Assembly: GCA_944989445.1 (NCBI GenBank)
Contig: CALYLW010000010.1
Span: forward strand, 2,441,734 to 2,505,733
Direction of reading: 5' to 3'
Length of the DNA: 64,000 bases
Source: Ampullaceana balthica
Lineage: Eukaryota; Mollusca; Gastropoda; Lymnaeidae
Shown: piece by piece, positions 12,801 to 23,486 of the stretch
How the letters are laid out: every line of letters starts with the position of its first letter
Numbering within the stretch: the first letter of the stretch is position 1
Position numbers and translations under genes: made by a program
Notes under the pieces: model-generated
The model's database searches: none
Told to the model about the DNA's origin: nothing
Seen by the model: the letters and a program-made list of their open reading frames with translations, nothing else

Positions 12801-12942
12801 TTGTTACTGGCTTATTTGGTCCCCTGAGTATTGTAGTCCAGGTCCAGGTCCAGGATTTAGGATCCCTTGATGTGTCACATTTATCAGCTGTCACAAAAGT
12901 AAGAAATGCAGTGACAATCAACAAGTGCGTTTTCACAAACAT
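9880..12942 (-). CDS. Toll-like receptor, full length (Toll gene 1)
   Basis: The 1020-residue product is a type I membrane receptor. It has a signal peptide (about 1-19), a cysteine cluster at 102-122 and leucine-rich repeats to about 757. An LRRCT cap follows, with cysteines near 762, 764, 788 and 812 (NPLPCTCEGL). One membrane helix spans about 817-839. The cytoplasmic TIR domain runs from about 869 to 1015: box 1 is YRFDAYIL, the BB-loop box 2 is RDFLPG at about 906-911 and box 3 is FW at about 1004. A lysine- and asparagine-rich non-LRR island interrupts the repeats at about 505-580. By family, it should sense a ligand outside the cell or in endosomes and signal through MyD88-type adaptors. 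The conserved proline in box 2 suggests signalling competence. The coding region is a single exon. A pyrimidine tract plus AG lies 2 bases before the ATG (AG at 12945-12946), so a 5'-UTR intron is likely. Confidence 0.95.
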   Translation of the reverse strand: MFVKTHLLIVTAFLTFVTADKCDTSRDPKSWTWTWTTILRGPNKPVTRVDNENINLLPRRNFEIMNEFRTNFEDLKKTQMLNYVKNYVDINDTFLPDNFLKCPPCLCKNISSRLVIALCKNCSFTSIPQIRLFEISELIIYNCTRFEVLDLGNLSIYTSLTRVKAIINNVVKVLSSSHLNVSSNLIELDLSYNFIKTVENNSFLLFTHLQVLSLRWNKIKKLTKQMFTGLYSLYSLSVSFNAINFIANDTFDDLGNLVFLDISNNAIIPIGHDIWPVRIFMALGHLETLFINDLCELMPHKCSTFTNKALQVLTNLKLLRIDGYDRRGLGPEVKRLSQLRTLIINTKKAYNFTNESYFDNVLFINTLVFSGIFSHKVHSKAFTKLNNLVNFTYSLSYGATNLCHILSDIQYLLNSPLRYLTLTGVNDRKCGCKILKNEDAKYLTLFKLFELDLSKNGLLYLSSDFIAMLPASLKKIDLSGNSISSNVFLKYSLFPQEMIELNLNYQLYDYYECNDDEKVSQQNLAGNNLNHSKCLISSEAESKNSSKQQELKYNKKEDNIKKTDFLDYSLPQNCSILQGNNVRDLGSYVMTLWLPELSIKELSLAGGDNKHWALSVFSSKFEIADFNNNYADSLDPYIIPQNNSLKYLSISNNLFGNAFQYDPDRLFFANTKKLIVLDMSQNVITDLASDYFRNLFKLEILDISNNKLQIINISFSQMNKLKVLDVSKNSITSISKWSRDDLDILAADHRVYIDLTSNPLPCTCEGLELMKWMASTNVYLLSQDFLVCRNELNQVLEIGNIVQRVETLQRQCASKTVIILTCVFSIILFGILLLTSLMYRYRWKLRYLRSIALVKLLGSRAGVANKIGYRFDAYILYTDDTRRFVLRDCVRELEEKRGHRLCIEERDFLPGTYNVSNIVSGVQNSVKTVAMVTPEFYEGEYSEYSVKMALMEEIFMRRCVLFVCVCEPTDDKDLSHDLLTAMKQNNYIEYPPIDDVTDEISDEFWNQFSRAIGRNDREEI

Positions 12943-12956
12943 TCCTAAAAAAAATG
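12943..12956 (-). promoter_or_regulatory. 3' splice acceptor immediately before the Toll gene 1 start codon
   Basis: Read on the minus strand, a T-rich tract ends in AG (12946-12945), then GA, then the ATG. The same arrangement occurs before Toll gene 2 (AG at 50629-50628). Conservation between paralogues supports a real intron in the 5' UTR whose exon begins with GAATG. Confidence 0.6.
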
Positions 12957-12989
12957 AAAAATAATGTATTTAATGGCATTCCTAAAAAC

Positions 12990-12991
<2 letters not shown>

Positions 12992-13029
<38 letters not shown>
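12992..13029. repeat. (TA)n microsatellite
   Basis: This is a pure TA dinucleotide run just upstream of Toll gene 1. It abuts the tail end of the composite repeat at 13021-16021 and may be an expansion of that element's TATATATTAGAT-like tail. Confidence 0.9.
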
Positions 13030-13032
<3 letters not shown>

Positions 13033-16020
13033 GCTCAGTTTGTGTTTGTATCTTTGTTTGTATGTTTCACTTTTCAACTTTCTGTTACACAGCCACGGAA
13101 AAACCAAATGACGGACGGGGACCAAATATGGCAGGACGGTTCCTTTTACCCTGAAGATGGTTTTAAGATAGTTTTTGTAATTGTCCCTTTTGTCCGAATG
13201 CCGTAAATTAAATAATCAGAAAATGTAGAGACAAAGAATAAAAAATTTAACGTCATTTATATATTGAGCAACTTTACGCGGGCGTTCAACTTCGGTTCAA
13301 ATCGAGTTATTTTTGGTGAAGTTTTTTTTCCCCCAATACTTTATTTTCGGCGGTGCGCATTAAAAAATATTATATTGTCTAATTACGGTGCGAACATTTT
13401 CGTGTACGCTTCTTAATTTGAACTGTGCAGTACAAAGAATTGTCAATTTCTTTACTGTTACTTTCTATATATTATAAACACGTAAACATATTTAATTACA
13501 CGATTCATTAGGTTTAATTGTTTACACGTTTAAATTCAATTGCGAATTTGTTTTGATTATTTTCTGCTCCATAACTCGACATTTAATTAAAACCTTTTTA
13601 TGTAACAATTGTGTCAGTATTTTTTCAAGGCTTCAATTTTAGCGGTGCGCGTTCTAAAATCTTTTATCGTCGGATTACTGTGCGCAAAATTTCGTGTACG
13701 CATCTTAAATTTAGCTGTGTCCTATTAATATAACATTTAAATTTTGTTTGTGTTTTACATAAGCTATACACCTATACAATTTAAACGTATGCTATCCGAC
13801 CTATTAACATAGTAGATTAAACTAAAAAAAGTGATCCTGAAAACGCTTAATTATTTTGTTTTGCGAATTGAATTTGTTATGTTCATTCCTTTGTAGTTGG
13901 ATTAACATAGGCCATAGTTGAATTCGATTATCTTCATTGTTTCACATTCGTTTTTTAACAGACATTTGATTTTTTTTGTTTGTTTTTAAATGTGGAATAT
14001 AATTTCTTTATTTTTTAGAAACAAAATCTGTTGTTGGGCCATGAAAGTGACTCAAAAAAGAATTTCATTCCTTTATGATATTATACAAATATCATAAAGC
14101 AGTAAATTTTAATCGTAAATGTAGACACAAATATATAACAATTCAAATATTATTTCCATGTTACAACAACTATAAGTAGATAACAAAAGTAAAGTTATTT
14201 TTGTTCCAGTTGTTATGAGCAGACTTTTTATTAAGCCAGAATATTTCTATAGCAATTTATTATTATTGTATAAATACGGTGCGCACATTTTCTTTAATTC
14301 TTTTTAATACGACTGCTTTAATTTCTTTCAAGTATTTTAGAAAGTGCATTTCATATATAGCATTTATAATTTAATTTATTGGCGCTATAGGTTAAGTAGA
14401 TTTTGCCTTTGAGTGGGGTAGTGCCATATTATCTTTATCTCATAGACGCTGATGCAAAGATTGTATTCATTACAATTGTGTTACGATGCAGTGTCATATA
14501 TATATATGAGCTTTTTTAGTGACAACAGTGGTAGAGATCTTTTGGAAAAACGTCAACAAAGCAATGGCCTTTTTTTAATGGTTACAAACAAACAAACATA
14601 CAAACATCAACTGAGCTTTATATATTAGATATGCGTTTAAATTATTCAATTTCAATTGTCCATGATGAATTGGATTATTATTTTACATGTGTGAATGGAA
14701 TTGCGACTTTTTAAAATATAATTCATAACTCGACATTTAATTAAAAACCATAGATGTAGCGAGTTTAGTTTATGTGGAAAAGCGATGGCCTATGTCAAAT
14801 AAACTTACACGTTTAAAAAGTTTACATAAGCTATAAATATATACATTATACATTATAAACTTTTGCTACTGAATGTATTAACAGAAGTTGACTAAATTTA
14901 ATAGAGTGATCCTGAAAACGCTTAGTTAATATGAATTGCGAATTGAAAATGTTATGTTCATTCCCTTGTAGTCGAAATAACATAGGCCATTGCTAAACTT
15001 GCTTTTTAATCATTTTTCAGATGTTCTTATTAACAGACGGTTGAATCTTTTTTTTTAATGTGGATATATAAATTTTTTTTATTTCAGAAACAAAATCTGG
15101 TGTGTGTGTATTGAATATAATTTACAAAATATGATGCCTTATCAGAAATAGGGAACAAAAAAATGATTCCTTTTCGAAATTATACACATTGCAGAAAAAC
15201 ACTAAATTATAAATTGTAAAATTTAGAGCCATACAATTTTTAAAATATTATTTTACTGTTTAGAACAACTATGAATACGTCAAAAGGAATAGTTATTTTG
15301 GTCCAGTACATTTACTTTATAACAAGACTTTATTTTATGCGGCCAGCTTTCTATAATCTTTTATTGTCTAAATTTGGTGTGAACATTTCCTGATATCATT
15401 TTTATACAACGGTTTTTAAAAAAATTATTTTAGAAAGTGCATTTATAATTTTGTTTACTGGCGCTATGAGTTATGTAGCCTTTGCCTTTTTAAGGGATAG
15501 TGCCATATGTTCTTTATCTCATAGACGCGGTTACAAATATTGTATTACTTACAATTGTGTTACTATGCAGTGTCGTAATTATATATGACATTTTTGAGTG
15601 ATGAGGGTGGTAGAGTTCTTTCGGAAAACCTATCAGTTATGTTTATTTAGTACAAGTGGGAATGAAATAGTAAATATAGTTATTATGGACGTCAAGATTC
15701 ATTATTTAATAAATCATATCTTTTAAATAATAAGGCAATGTTAAAAGGCACTGCATTAAGTCATTAAGTGAAAACATCTCGCGCTGTAAAATGGTAAAAA
15801 TTAAATAATTGTGTCTGTTGTTTTTTTTTCTCGCTATTTTATTTCTTAAATATATTTAATTATATTTAATTCCCCCCCCCCTAAAATGGAATATCTCTGT
15901 TTCCCATAAGATTTTAACTAATAGATGAATCTGAAATATACCTTGTCAAATAAAATTGTAATAACCAGCAACTAATACTGGGAAAAATGGTCAGTACACT
16001 CCCACTACATATATTTCTAG

Positions 16021-16021
<1 letters not shown>
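13021..16021 (-). mobile_element. Composite interspersed repeat, family B, copy 1
   Basis: Read on the minus strand the element starts ACTAG (16021), continues GTGGGAGTGTACTGAC and AGTATTAGTTGCTGG, and ends AACTGAGCTT at about 13030. Copy 2 at 26633-29009 has the same head, order and tail in the opposite orientation. Inside, 13030-14625 is bounded by inverted ends (AAGCTCAGTTTGTGTTTG and CAAACATCAACTGAGCTTTA), so a fold-back unit forms the 3' half. No transposase or RT frame was recognised. It is about 0.6 kb longer than copy 2. It occupies the immediate 5' side of Toll gene 1. Confidence 0.65.
15848..15886. repeat. AT-rich tract with a C run inside family B copy 1
   Basis: A run of ten C residues follows TATATTTAATTATATTTAATT. 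It is low-complexity sequence within the repeat. Confidence 0.4.

Positions 16022-16104
<83 letters not shown>
16021..16104. repeat. (TA)n microsatellite
   Basis: This is a near-pure TA run at the head end of family B copy 1, so this copy is bracketed by TA microsatellites on both sides. The IYIYIY-type ORFs across it on both strands are artefacts of the repeat. Confidence 0.9.
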
Positions 16105-16108
<4 letters not shown>

Positions 16109-17096
16109 CGTGCTCCTAAATAACTCTTTATACAAATCAAGAATTCTTAAAGGAAGCATAAGACATATAGACACAATTCGTATTTTTTTATGCAAAAGGA
16201 TAAAACATTTAAACACTTGGACACTTAATTCCGTGCATAAATTATCTCTTAGTTCATGTGCGCTTAACAGTGTGCTAATTCATTATTTTTTATTAAGTTT
16301 ATCTGAATTAATTATAACACTCATAACTAGGCATAAAACCTGTATATATAAGGGGCATAAACACTTTTTAAAAAGCTCTTTGTTTTCTTATTTAGTTTAT
16401 GATAAAAAAATGTCGAAATGTCGACCAGGGTAACCTTTTTATGTATTCAGTAGCCATAAACTTTAATAATATTTAACGTGTAGTAGCTGAGATGCAAGCT
16501 AACGTTATGTTAAATGAGAGCAACTTACACACAGTCTCTCACTTACATTTATACACAGTTAATTTTTAAAGGACCAAATAGTTTTTCTTGAATTTAAAGT
16601 ATGGGATTAAGAAATCAAACGCACTAATAATAATAAAGATAAGATATTGAAAACCACAAATCAGAAAAAGTAAAGGGAAATTACTTTTATAATTTATTTA
16701 TCCATACATTTTCGGACAAAACCTCCGTATTACTCTCTGCTTCCTCTTTCTGGTCGTCTGGTTCTAAGTCTTATCACCACAGTTAAGTTTTTAATGTAAA
16801 TAATTTTATACGTTTTTTTAATATGTTTGTCGGTATATGTACTTTACAAATTCATGTATTTGAATGATATGCATGATATGAATGAAAAACATGAAACGTG
16901 ACATGTTTATATAGAAGATAACATTTTAACAGATTGACGCTACCAGACGGAAGTGCCCAAAATTTTTGTGTGATGACGAGTATGTAAATAAACATTATGT
17001 TAGAACAGATGAATTGATAGACAAAGAAGAAAGTGGAAATTGTATTGAAAGCATTTCCCATTTAAAACCGCACAGCTCGGCGTATACAAGTTAGAA
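16105..17096. other. Intergenic, nothing recognised
   Basis: AT-rich sequence with no domain-bearing frame, no RNA gene and no obvious repeat boundary. Confidence 0.5.
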
Positions 17097-17349
17097 TGAG
17101 ATCTTGTGACCAGATCCCATGTTCACATGTAATGATATCTTGTGACCAGATCTCATGTTCACATGTAATGTGATCTTGTGACTAGATCTCATGTTCACAT
17201 GTAATGATATCTTGTGACCAGATCTCATGTTCACATATAGTGTGATCTTATGACCAGATCTCATGTTCACATGTAAAAAGATCTAGTGGCCAGATCTTAT
17301 GTTCACAATGTAATGAGATCTTGTGATCATATCTCATGCTCACATGTAA
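17097..17349. repeat. 36-bp tandem repeat, seven units
   Basis: Each unit runs TGAGATCTTGTGACCAGATC then YCATGTTCACATGTAA with a few substitutions per copy. The sixth unit is 37 bp. Within each unit AGATC and GATCT flank a TGTGACC core, giving a small internal dyad. There are no spacers, so it is a minisatellite and not a CRISPR array. Confidence 0.9.
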
Positions 17350-18090
17350 TGAGTCTGTGTGATGTTTGATGTACAAAGCGCGAGAATAATAACGCCGTTA
17401 TTATAATAACTATTAAACATGTTTAGATCAATAGTATTTTGTATATTTTTAACAAATTTAATTGAGAATTCAATTCAAAAAATTGAATGCCACAAGCTTT
17501 AAAAGATTTGTGATAGTAAAATGATACAAGTATGTTACGCTCAACTGTTAATTCCTAGCAAAAATTATTAGTATAATGCCGAAAGTTCACAAAATAGTTT
17601 TAAAAGCCTAAAATGTTTTAGGTAGTGTTAAGGACATGGTTTATGGTATATATGCGTTAAGTTAATTTAATTGTTTGATGTTTATAAATAAATTTTAAAA
17701 CTAATCAATAAATATCATAAAGTTTCACAATCGTATTATAACAAACCTTATTTTATTGGTATCTTTTTTTTTACAAATACTAATTCATCTTGCAATATCC
17801 AACAGCAACAATCGAAAATGTTTCTCCAATCTCTATACAAATTTAAATGTTCTAATTGTGTAGACTATTATTATAAATGAAATACTATTGTGTGGCGTAG
17901 AGCAAATACGTTCTTTACAAAAGCACTAATTATGTGAATCTATTAAAATTTATGAAGAAGCTTGAAAAAGAGAAATGATGTCATGTCGTCGCGTCATTGG
18001 TTCTAATCTACAAACAAAACGTGCAGGAAATTATTAAAAGCTGCTTCCTGTCCTAACAAGATTATGTTATTAGTTCATCAAGGAGGGAGG
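17350..18090. other. Intergenic up to the hAT target site
   Basis: AT-rich. A segment at 18000-18060 is shared with 2420-2500, indicating an unnamed dispersed repeat. No gene was recognised. Confidence 0.4.
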
Positions 18091-19111
18091 CTCTACTGCC
18101 GTGATTCTCAAAGTGGGCGCTACCGCCCCCTTGTTGGCGCTGACGCGATCCAGGGGGCGGTGAAGGCCACGGGTCAATTTGGGGGGGAAATGAATAACTG
18201 TAAGGAGGCGGTGAAAGCATAAAAAAGGAAGAGAAGATTTAGAAAAATATGATTTATGTATTCTGCTCATAAGGTTCTATTTTTCTTTTTAAATAACGTT
18301 TTGGACATTTTGTTGGTTACCGCATTGGCCTTTAGTTGTTTTTTTTATATGTGCAATTGCGCACTTCTAGACTGCAAGAACATTTGAAATAAAATTAACG
18401 GGGATAAAAAAAGATACGGATTTATATAATTTTCAAACACTAAAATACAAATTTATCAAACAACTGACTTTGACAAAACTCTTTTCAATAGCAACTAATC
18501 AAGATGGCAATGGTAAGAAACTAGCTTCTTACAATATTTCGTTATTGATTGCCAAAATCGGGTAAATCTCATACTGTTGGTAAAGAACACATTATAGCAG
18601 ACTGTAGTACATAAGCAAGCATCTGATATTATCAAGAAAAATATGTTTAGCAATAATACGGTTAAAATCAGAACTGATGACAAGGCTTAAGGTGTTGAAG
18701 ATTAATTGTGTACCTATTTAAAACATCTCTGTTTTATATTTAATTTAAGGAATCAACTTTGCCAGGAAATGAAGCTTTACATTTGCCATACGTCCGGTTC
18801 ACAAAGGAATAACACATTTGCTATGAACTATTATTTGATAAATATTTGCAAACTTGTTACAAAAGTAGCTACAAATAATGAATTTAGTTTTAAATTCAAA
18901 CGCTGCTATTAACAATTCTTACTGGAAAAGGAGATCTTGAAGTATGGGCTGTAATTTAAAATGTCGTAACTACATTTCCTTCATCATATTTAGTGAAAAT
19001 TATATTCAGTGCGGTAACTAGTTAAGATTATAGCTGACGAAAATAAAGCCGATGGTGTCTAAATTGTTAGCAGCAAACCAGGTTTATCGTCTCATTTATA
19101 TGATTTCGAAT

Positions 19112-19179
19112 TTGTGTGTGTGTGTAAGTGTGTGTGTGCGTGTGTGCATGTATGCGTTGGTGCGTGCGTGCGTGCGTGC
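19112..19179. repeat. (GT)n/(GCGT)n microsatellite
   Basis: GT dinucleotides grade into TGCG tetranucleotides inside the hAT element. Confidence 0.85.
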
Positions 19180-19528
19180 CAAGCTCAGCCAGCGGACACT
19201 CCCGTGGTAGATAATATAATATTCAAATCTTCAAACAGTGCTTTTCACACCTGTGTTTAAGTTCCCTGGCTTTTACAAAGTTTATCATAAATTTGAGCTG
19301 TTCCTATACATTGGTACTTTAATCCAATGGGAGAGTACCAAAAAGGTCTTTGCTTGCATCTCAAAATTGGTGCATCAAATAGTCAATTTTTTTTCAGAAT
19401 GTCTGACTAAAGTTCCCTTATAAAAGAAATGGTGTCAAATCATCTTTTCTGTTCAGGACACATAACGCTTGCTGCATATGTCAAGCATTTCTTGATAAAT
19501 TCACTGTCACAAAAATGCATGTTCCGTT

Positions 19529-19858
19529 TTACGATCTTATGAGATATCTCCAAACTGGCTTTGGTTGAATCATCTTGTATTTGAAACTTTTGGTAAACAA
19601 ATTTTGCTGCTTCTTGAAATTATTAACAAACTTCTTGCATTTCCTTTTTCTCTCTTTGTTCGTTAAATTGTGCCCAAAACCCAAATGTTTTGTTTGGTGG
19701 TATCTGTTTAAGTCGCACTCATTAAAGTCGCTCACACACTCACGGCAAAGCACGCAGGCTGCTTTTCTCCCAACGCCCGTGAAGCAATATTTAACAGTTA
19801 ATTCGTCATTTAAAAAAGACATACGTCCTCAATCTTACTTTTTTTTGGCAGCACTCAT
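19529..19858 (-). pseudogene. N-terminus of a BED zinc-finger hAT transposase (GTF2IRD2/ZBED-like)
   Basis: From the ATG at 19858 the translation begins MSAAKKK. After one frame change it continues with NDELTVKYCF, a CVLC pair, then NRYHQTKH and a KKQQNLFTKSF helix. CxxC plus HxxxxH-type spacing is a BED finger, and the FTK motif after it is typical of the N-terminus of Charlie-like hAT transposases. The uninterrupted part runs 19822-19529. No conserved catalytic core could be read downstream to 18099. Confidence 0.65.
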
Positions 19859-20280
19859 TGTTAAATCAACGTCTATTTGCTTTTAACTCACAAATTTTCA
19901 CAACTGTTCGATATGTAAACGTAAACAAAATCCAAATCTGGTTGAGCTGAAATGTAGTTTCGAACAGTTATGTTAACAATTAATGACTAATGATTCTGAA
20001 GCCATAAAACAAAAACCTTAATTACATGTCTCTAGATTTGAATTAAAAGCTGGGAATAAAATTTCAAAAATATAAAAAAAATTATAAGAAACTAAAACTA
20101 ACATGTCACAAGATCGCCACATGTACATGCCCACGGGCCGTATAATATACTCTGAATTGCCGCATGTGGCCCGCGGATCGTAGTTTTAGAATTTAAAAAA
20201 AAATTCGGGGGGCGCTGAGTAAAATTTTTACTGGAAAGTGGGTGGTAGGCCAAAAAAGTGTGAGAACCACTGCTCTACTG

Positions 20281-20662
20281 TTTTAAAGTATTATTAATAC
20301 AGTGGTTCTTAAAACATGGTTGATGTCTTGTATTGACACGGTCGGTTGTTTTTAAAATAAGTTCATTGATTATATTTGGCGTCACTGTTATCTGCGTATA
20401 CCGATTGTTATTTTAATGAAAATTTCAAATGTTGAAATTGACGTTATCTTATGGGCTTAAAACCTACCATAGGTATTTTGAGCTAAAAGATTTGTGTAGA
20501 GACCGGGAAGTTTGATGTTTTCCCTTCATCAACTAGTTGTTTTGTTTTTTTACTTTTAATTTTTCTTTGACGATGGTCTTTTTTGCTGCTACATTCTGTG
20601 TTTGTAGAGTTTTTCCTCAGGCCAACAAAATTTTTTTAACTTTTCTAATTAACATTAATGTA
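20281..20662. other. Flank of the hAT element; possible second hAT end at 20301
   Basis: CAGTGGTTCTTAAAAC at 20301 looks like another hAT terminus 20 bp beyond the first element. Its partner end was not found. No gene was seen. Confidence 0.3.
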
Positions 20663-20765
20663 CAAAGTTCCTCGGTTTACAACCTTGATCCGTTCGTAAG
20701 AAGGGTCGTAACCCGATTTTCAGTGTAAGTCGGTAAGTCTGTACTGTACGTAGAGAGCTATAAAA
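20663..20765. mobile_element. Short MITE-like repeat (CCTCGGTTTACAACC end)
   Basis: CCTCGGTTTACAACC, GTTCGTAAGAAGGGTCGTAA and GTAAGTCGGTAAG form the self-similar pattern of a common small invertebrate DNA element end. The boundaries are approximate. Confidence 0.4.
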
Positions 20766-20875
20766 ATATAACAGTTAATGAAAAAAAATTAAAACGGAGA
20801 AAACAATTCCTTAGCACATGAATTAAACCAAACACTATTTTTTTTAAAGACGGAATAACGATTAATATTATTTTA

Positions 20876-21249
20876 AAATCCCGTATATTAACTTCACCTT
20901 CTTGTCTGTCGTGATCTCTTGGTTCCGCCGGTGGAAAAACAAAAGTAAAAAAGACCGACTTCCCATTATCCTATCGAGTTCTAAATTTGCACATTGACTT
21001 GTTTAATCTAACAATGCATTCTGTCAAATATTCAGATTGATGGAATTTACTTTAATTAAATTAATGCAATTTTAGTTTATCTCAATGTATCTCTATGTAG
21101 CATGTGTAGCCGTCTGCTATAGTTGACCTCCACGGATCACTGGAGGTTCACTCCAGCCCTCGATGTCACAGGGGTCTGTCGCGCGGTGCGTGTTATATTG
21201 ATCATAACCAATACTTTTAGTTATGTCTCATAAATAAAGGATTTATAGT
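20876..21249 (+). repeat. Family A MITE-like repeat, divergent copy
   Basis: It starts AAATCCCGTATATTAACT and ends with GTGCGTGTTATATTGATC, TTTAGTTATGTCTCATA and AATAAAGGATTTATAGTC. These are the diagnostic start and end of the 37418-37879 copy, and AATTAAATTAATGCAATTTT is shared in the middle. The centre is diverged or replaced. Confidence 0.5.
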
Positions 21250-21471
21250 CAAAAACTTATTTTTATGGGTTTATTAATTTTATATTTTTATGGGGGCGCT
21301 TTCTTAACCACGAAACAGCGTAAGTTGGGACCGGCGTAACATGAGGACTCATCTTAGTCTCAACAATTTACAATTATTTAAACGGTAACTTTGAAGCAGT
21401 GAATGAGATTGTTAAAAAATAAAATGAGCTAAATTAAGTGTTCGTCTTTCTTTTATAAATACCTTTACATC

Positions 21472-21780
21472 AATGGTTCTCAAACTTCACTGGGGCATCA
21501 TTTCTTCTACTAGTATATAACATAATATGGATGTATACGAAACATACAAGGCTAACAATAGACTTAATATTTTTTGTACGATCTTCCAATTATAAGACCG
21601 ATGGGTAAAGAGGACCCGACTGAAAAGACCATCCTTTATGGATACGGTCCACGAATTCGAAGATCTAGTCCCCATAAATAGAGCACTGGAAACGAATGCA
21701 ACTGGTCCCTGCTCGAGGACAACATGGAAGCTTTGACATGCCTGAACTACTTTTGACACTGGCAAATACGGTGGCGACGA
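21472..21780. other. hAT-like end then unassigned sequence
   Basis: AATGGTTCTCAAACTTCACT at 21473 resembles a single hAT terminus. The bases 21500-21780 show no confident coding match. Confidence 0.3.
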
Positions 21781-22255
21781 AAGCCAGTCCCGTCGAGCTT
21801 TAGCGAGACGAGTCTCTGAAGACAATTGAAGCTTATGGCGACAGCGTGGTTGTTTATCTTCACGGACGGCTCACGTTTCAAGGATGGCAGAAGTGGATAC
21901 GGAGTACTAATTGAATACCCCCAACCTGGACCTGATAGTACTGAACTGTCAGGGCCGTGCGGATCTGCATACTATAGTCACGATGCCGATCTGCAGTGGT
22001 TTGAAGGAAGTGCGCCAGCGTCTAGCAAGAAGAAAGGTTTTCCCGACTGTCCTAGCCTTCACCGTATGCTTCGCCGCGGGGTGTCTAGTTATGTTATAAT
22101 TTCATAAAAACAACGCAATAATAATCTAATACAACACTTAGATAGACATAGGGGTGAAAACATTTTTCTTCTTCCGCTCGCAAGAACCAACACATACGAA
22201 CACTCCTGTCCGTCTAACATCCGGGCGTGGAATGAATTGCTGCAAAAAGCAACAA
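21780..22255 (+). mobile_element. Non-LTR retrotransposon 3' fragment with RNase H motif
   Basis: From about 21838 the plus strand reads LFIFTDGSRFKDGRSGYGV, the first catalytic block of a LINE-encoded RNase H, followed by PDSTELSGPCG. After a frame change, 22140-22245 reads LDRHRGENIFLLPLARTNTY and SNIRAWNELLQ, a C-terminal pattern of retrotransposon polyproteins. The two blocks may be two LINE fragments or one internally deleted copy. No intact RT is present. Confidence 0.6.
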
Positions 22256-23486
22256 CAAAAAAATTAAAATTAAAATTCTATTACATTCAAAATTCAAATA
22301 AACAGGCCATTTTAAACATAAAATCATTGATAAATGGAGGATTCAGTACTCTTCTGTATAGAAGGAGAATCTGTAGAGTTAAGATATGATAAGGATTGCC
22401 AACAAATTAAGTTAACGTCTCAAATTTTATTTTATTTTAAAAAATTAATTCGATTTCATTTAAAAAATCCAATGTTTAAGTTAAGTTTTTGACAGTTTAT
22501 TTATACAGGGGATCGACGCCGTTTAAAATTTCAGTAAATATTTTTGCATGTATGTTTTTAAAAGGCGCCCAGCTATTATCGATTGAAATCTCACAGACGC
22601 AATAAACTGCCTCATAACGTATATGACTAAACACTAAGATTTATAGTTAAAAGTAATCAAATTATTTTTATTCGGGGAGGGGGCTTAGCGTGGACATCTT
22701 CAAAATATGCAACTAAAATTAGATGTTTTTGTTTCATTCCTAAATTTCACTCTACAATACGCGCACCTAGTTGGTGTTTTTAAATAGCAAAAAGGTTAAA
22801 CGTTAAGGGTTGTTGTATAGACAAACAATGAAAATGATGCGATGTAATCGTAAGCAAACGCTTGCAGTGCAGCAACCCACAAATTAACTTTTCAGATGGG
22901 CGCACGTGCGTATACGAGATTGGCGAATTCGCGTGCAGTTTAGCCACAGCCTTACTCCAGTAAATTGTGAATATATATCAGTAGTGAATCTTCAGAATCA
23001 ATCCAATCGCTATGCAATTTTCAAAAAAACATGTTTTTAATCTCCCGCTTTCCGACATCCATCCGAGTAATTCAATAATAATTATGCAATTACTTGCCAA
23101 GATCATCGTGTTTATTTCACAACTTCACTGATAATTTCTACAAATGCATATTTCTTTAAAATGTTTCAAAACGTTTCTGTTGATATTTTGTTGAGGGAAG
23201 TTATTAATGGACGCTTGAGGTTAAGTATATGCAAAATTTTAGTTTCGATCTTTACACATTTTCCCACAGGAAAAGTTTGAAAAGTAAACAATTAACTGCG
23301 GCAACAATTTTGTTTTCTCTCCTCAAATATTAAAATATTTAATATCGGTGAGTGAAATATTATTTCTAAGGTTTGAGTGCTCTTTTCAAATTAAACGATG
23401 CTCTTCAGAAAAAGTAGTGCTATTATTTCACTATTTTCATTTGTTGACTAAAAATCATCCGTGTGCTATGGTCTTTTATATGTAAC
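22256..23486. other. Intergenic, nothing recognised
   Basis: AT-rich with a short G run near 22675. There is no coding or RNA signal. Confidence 0.5.

Larger units (their letters stand above)
18099..20272 (-). mobile_element. hAT transposon with intact target duplication
   Basis: The 2174-bp element is flanked by a perfect 8-bp duplication, CTCTACTG, at 18091-18098 and 20273-20280. The left end reads CCGTGATTCTCAAAGTGGGC. The inverted right end reads CAGTGGTTCTCACAC and both ends are followed by G/C-rich GGGCGCT-type sequence, the classical hAT terminal pattern. A BED zinc-finger transposase start lies on the minus strand at 19529-19858. The rest of the transposase is not open and the element is shorter than autonomous relatives (about 3-4 kb), so it is an inactive deletion derivative. 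The perfect duplication suggests the insertion is not very old, whereas its coding region is already decayed. Confidence 0.85.

Noticed and set aside
15914..16433. IYIYIY-containing ORFs on both strands
   Set aside because: They arise from the TA microsatellite. The flanking residues match no family and lie in repeat B.
17097..17349. CRISPR-like array
   Set aside because: The repeats are directly adjacent with no spacers and the genome is eukaryotic. It is a minisatellite.
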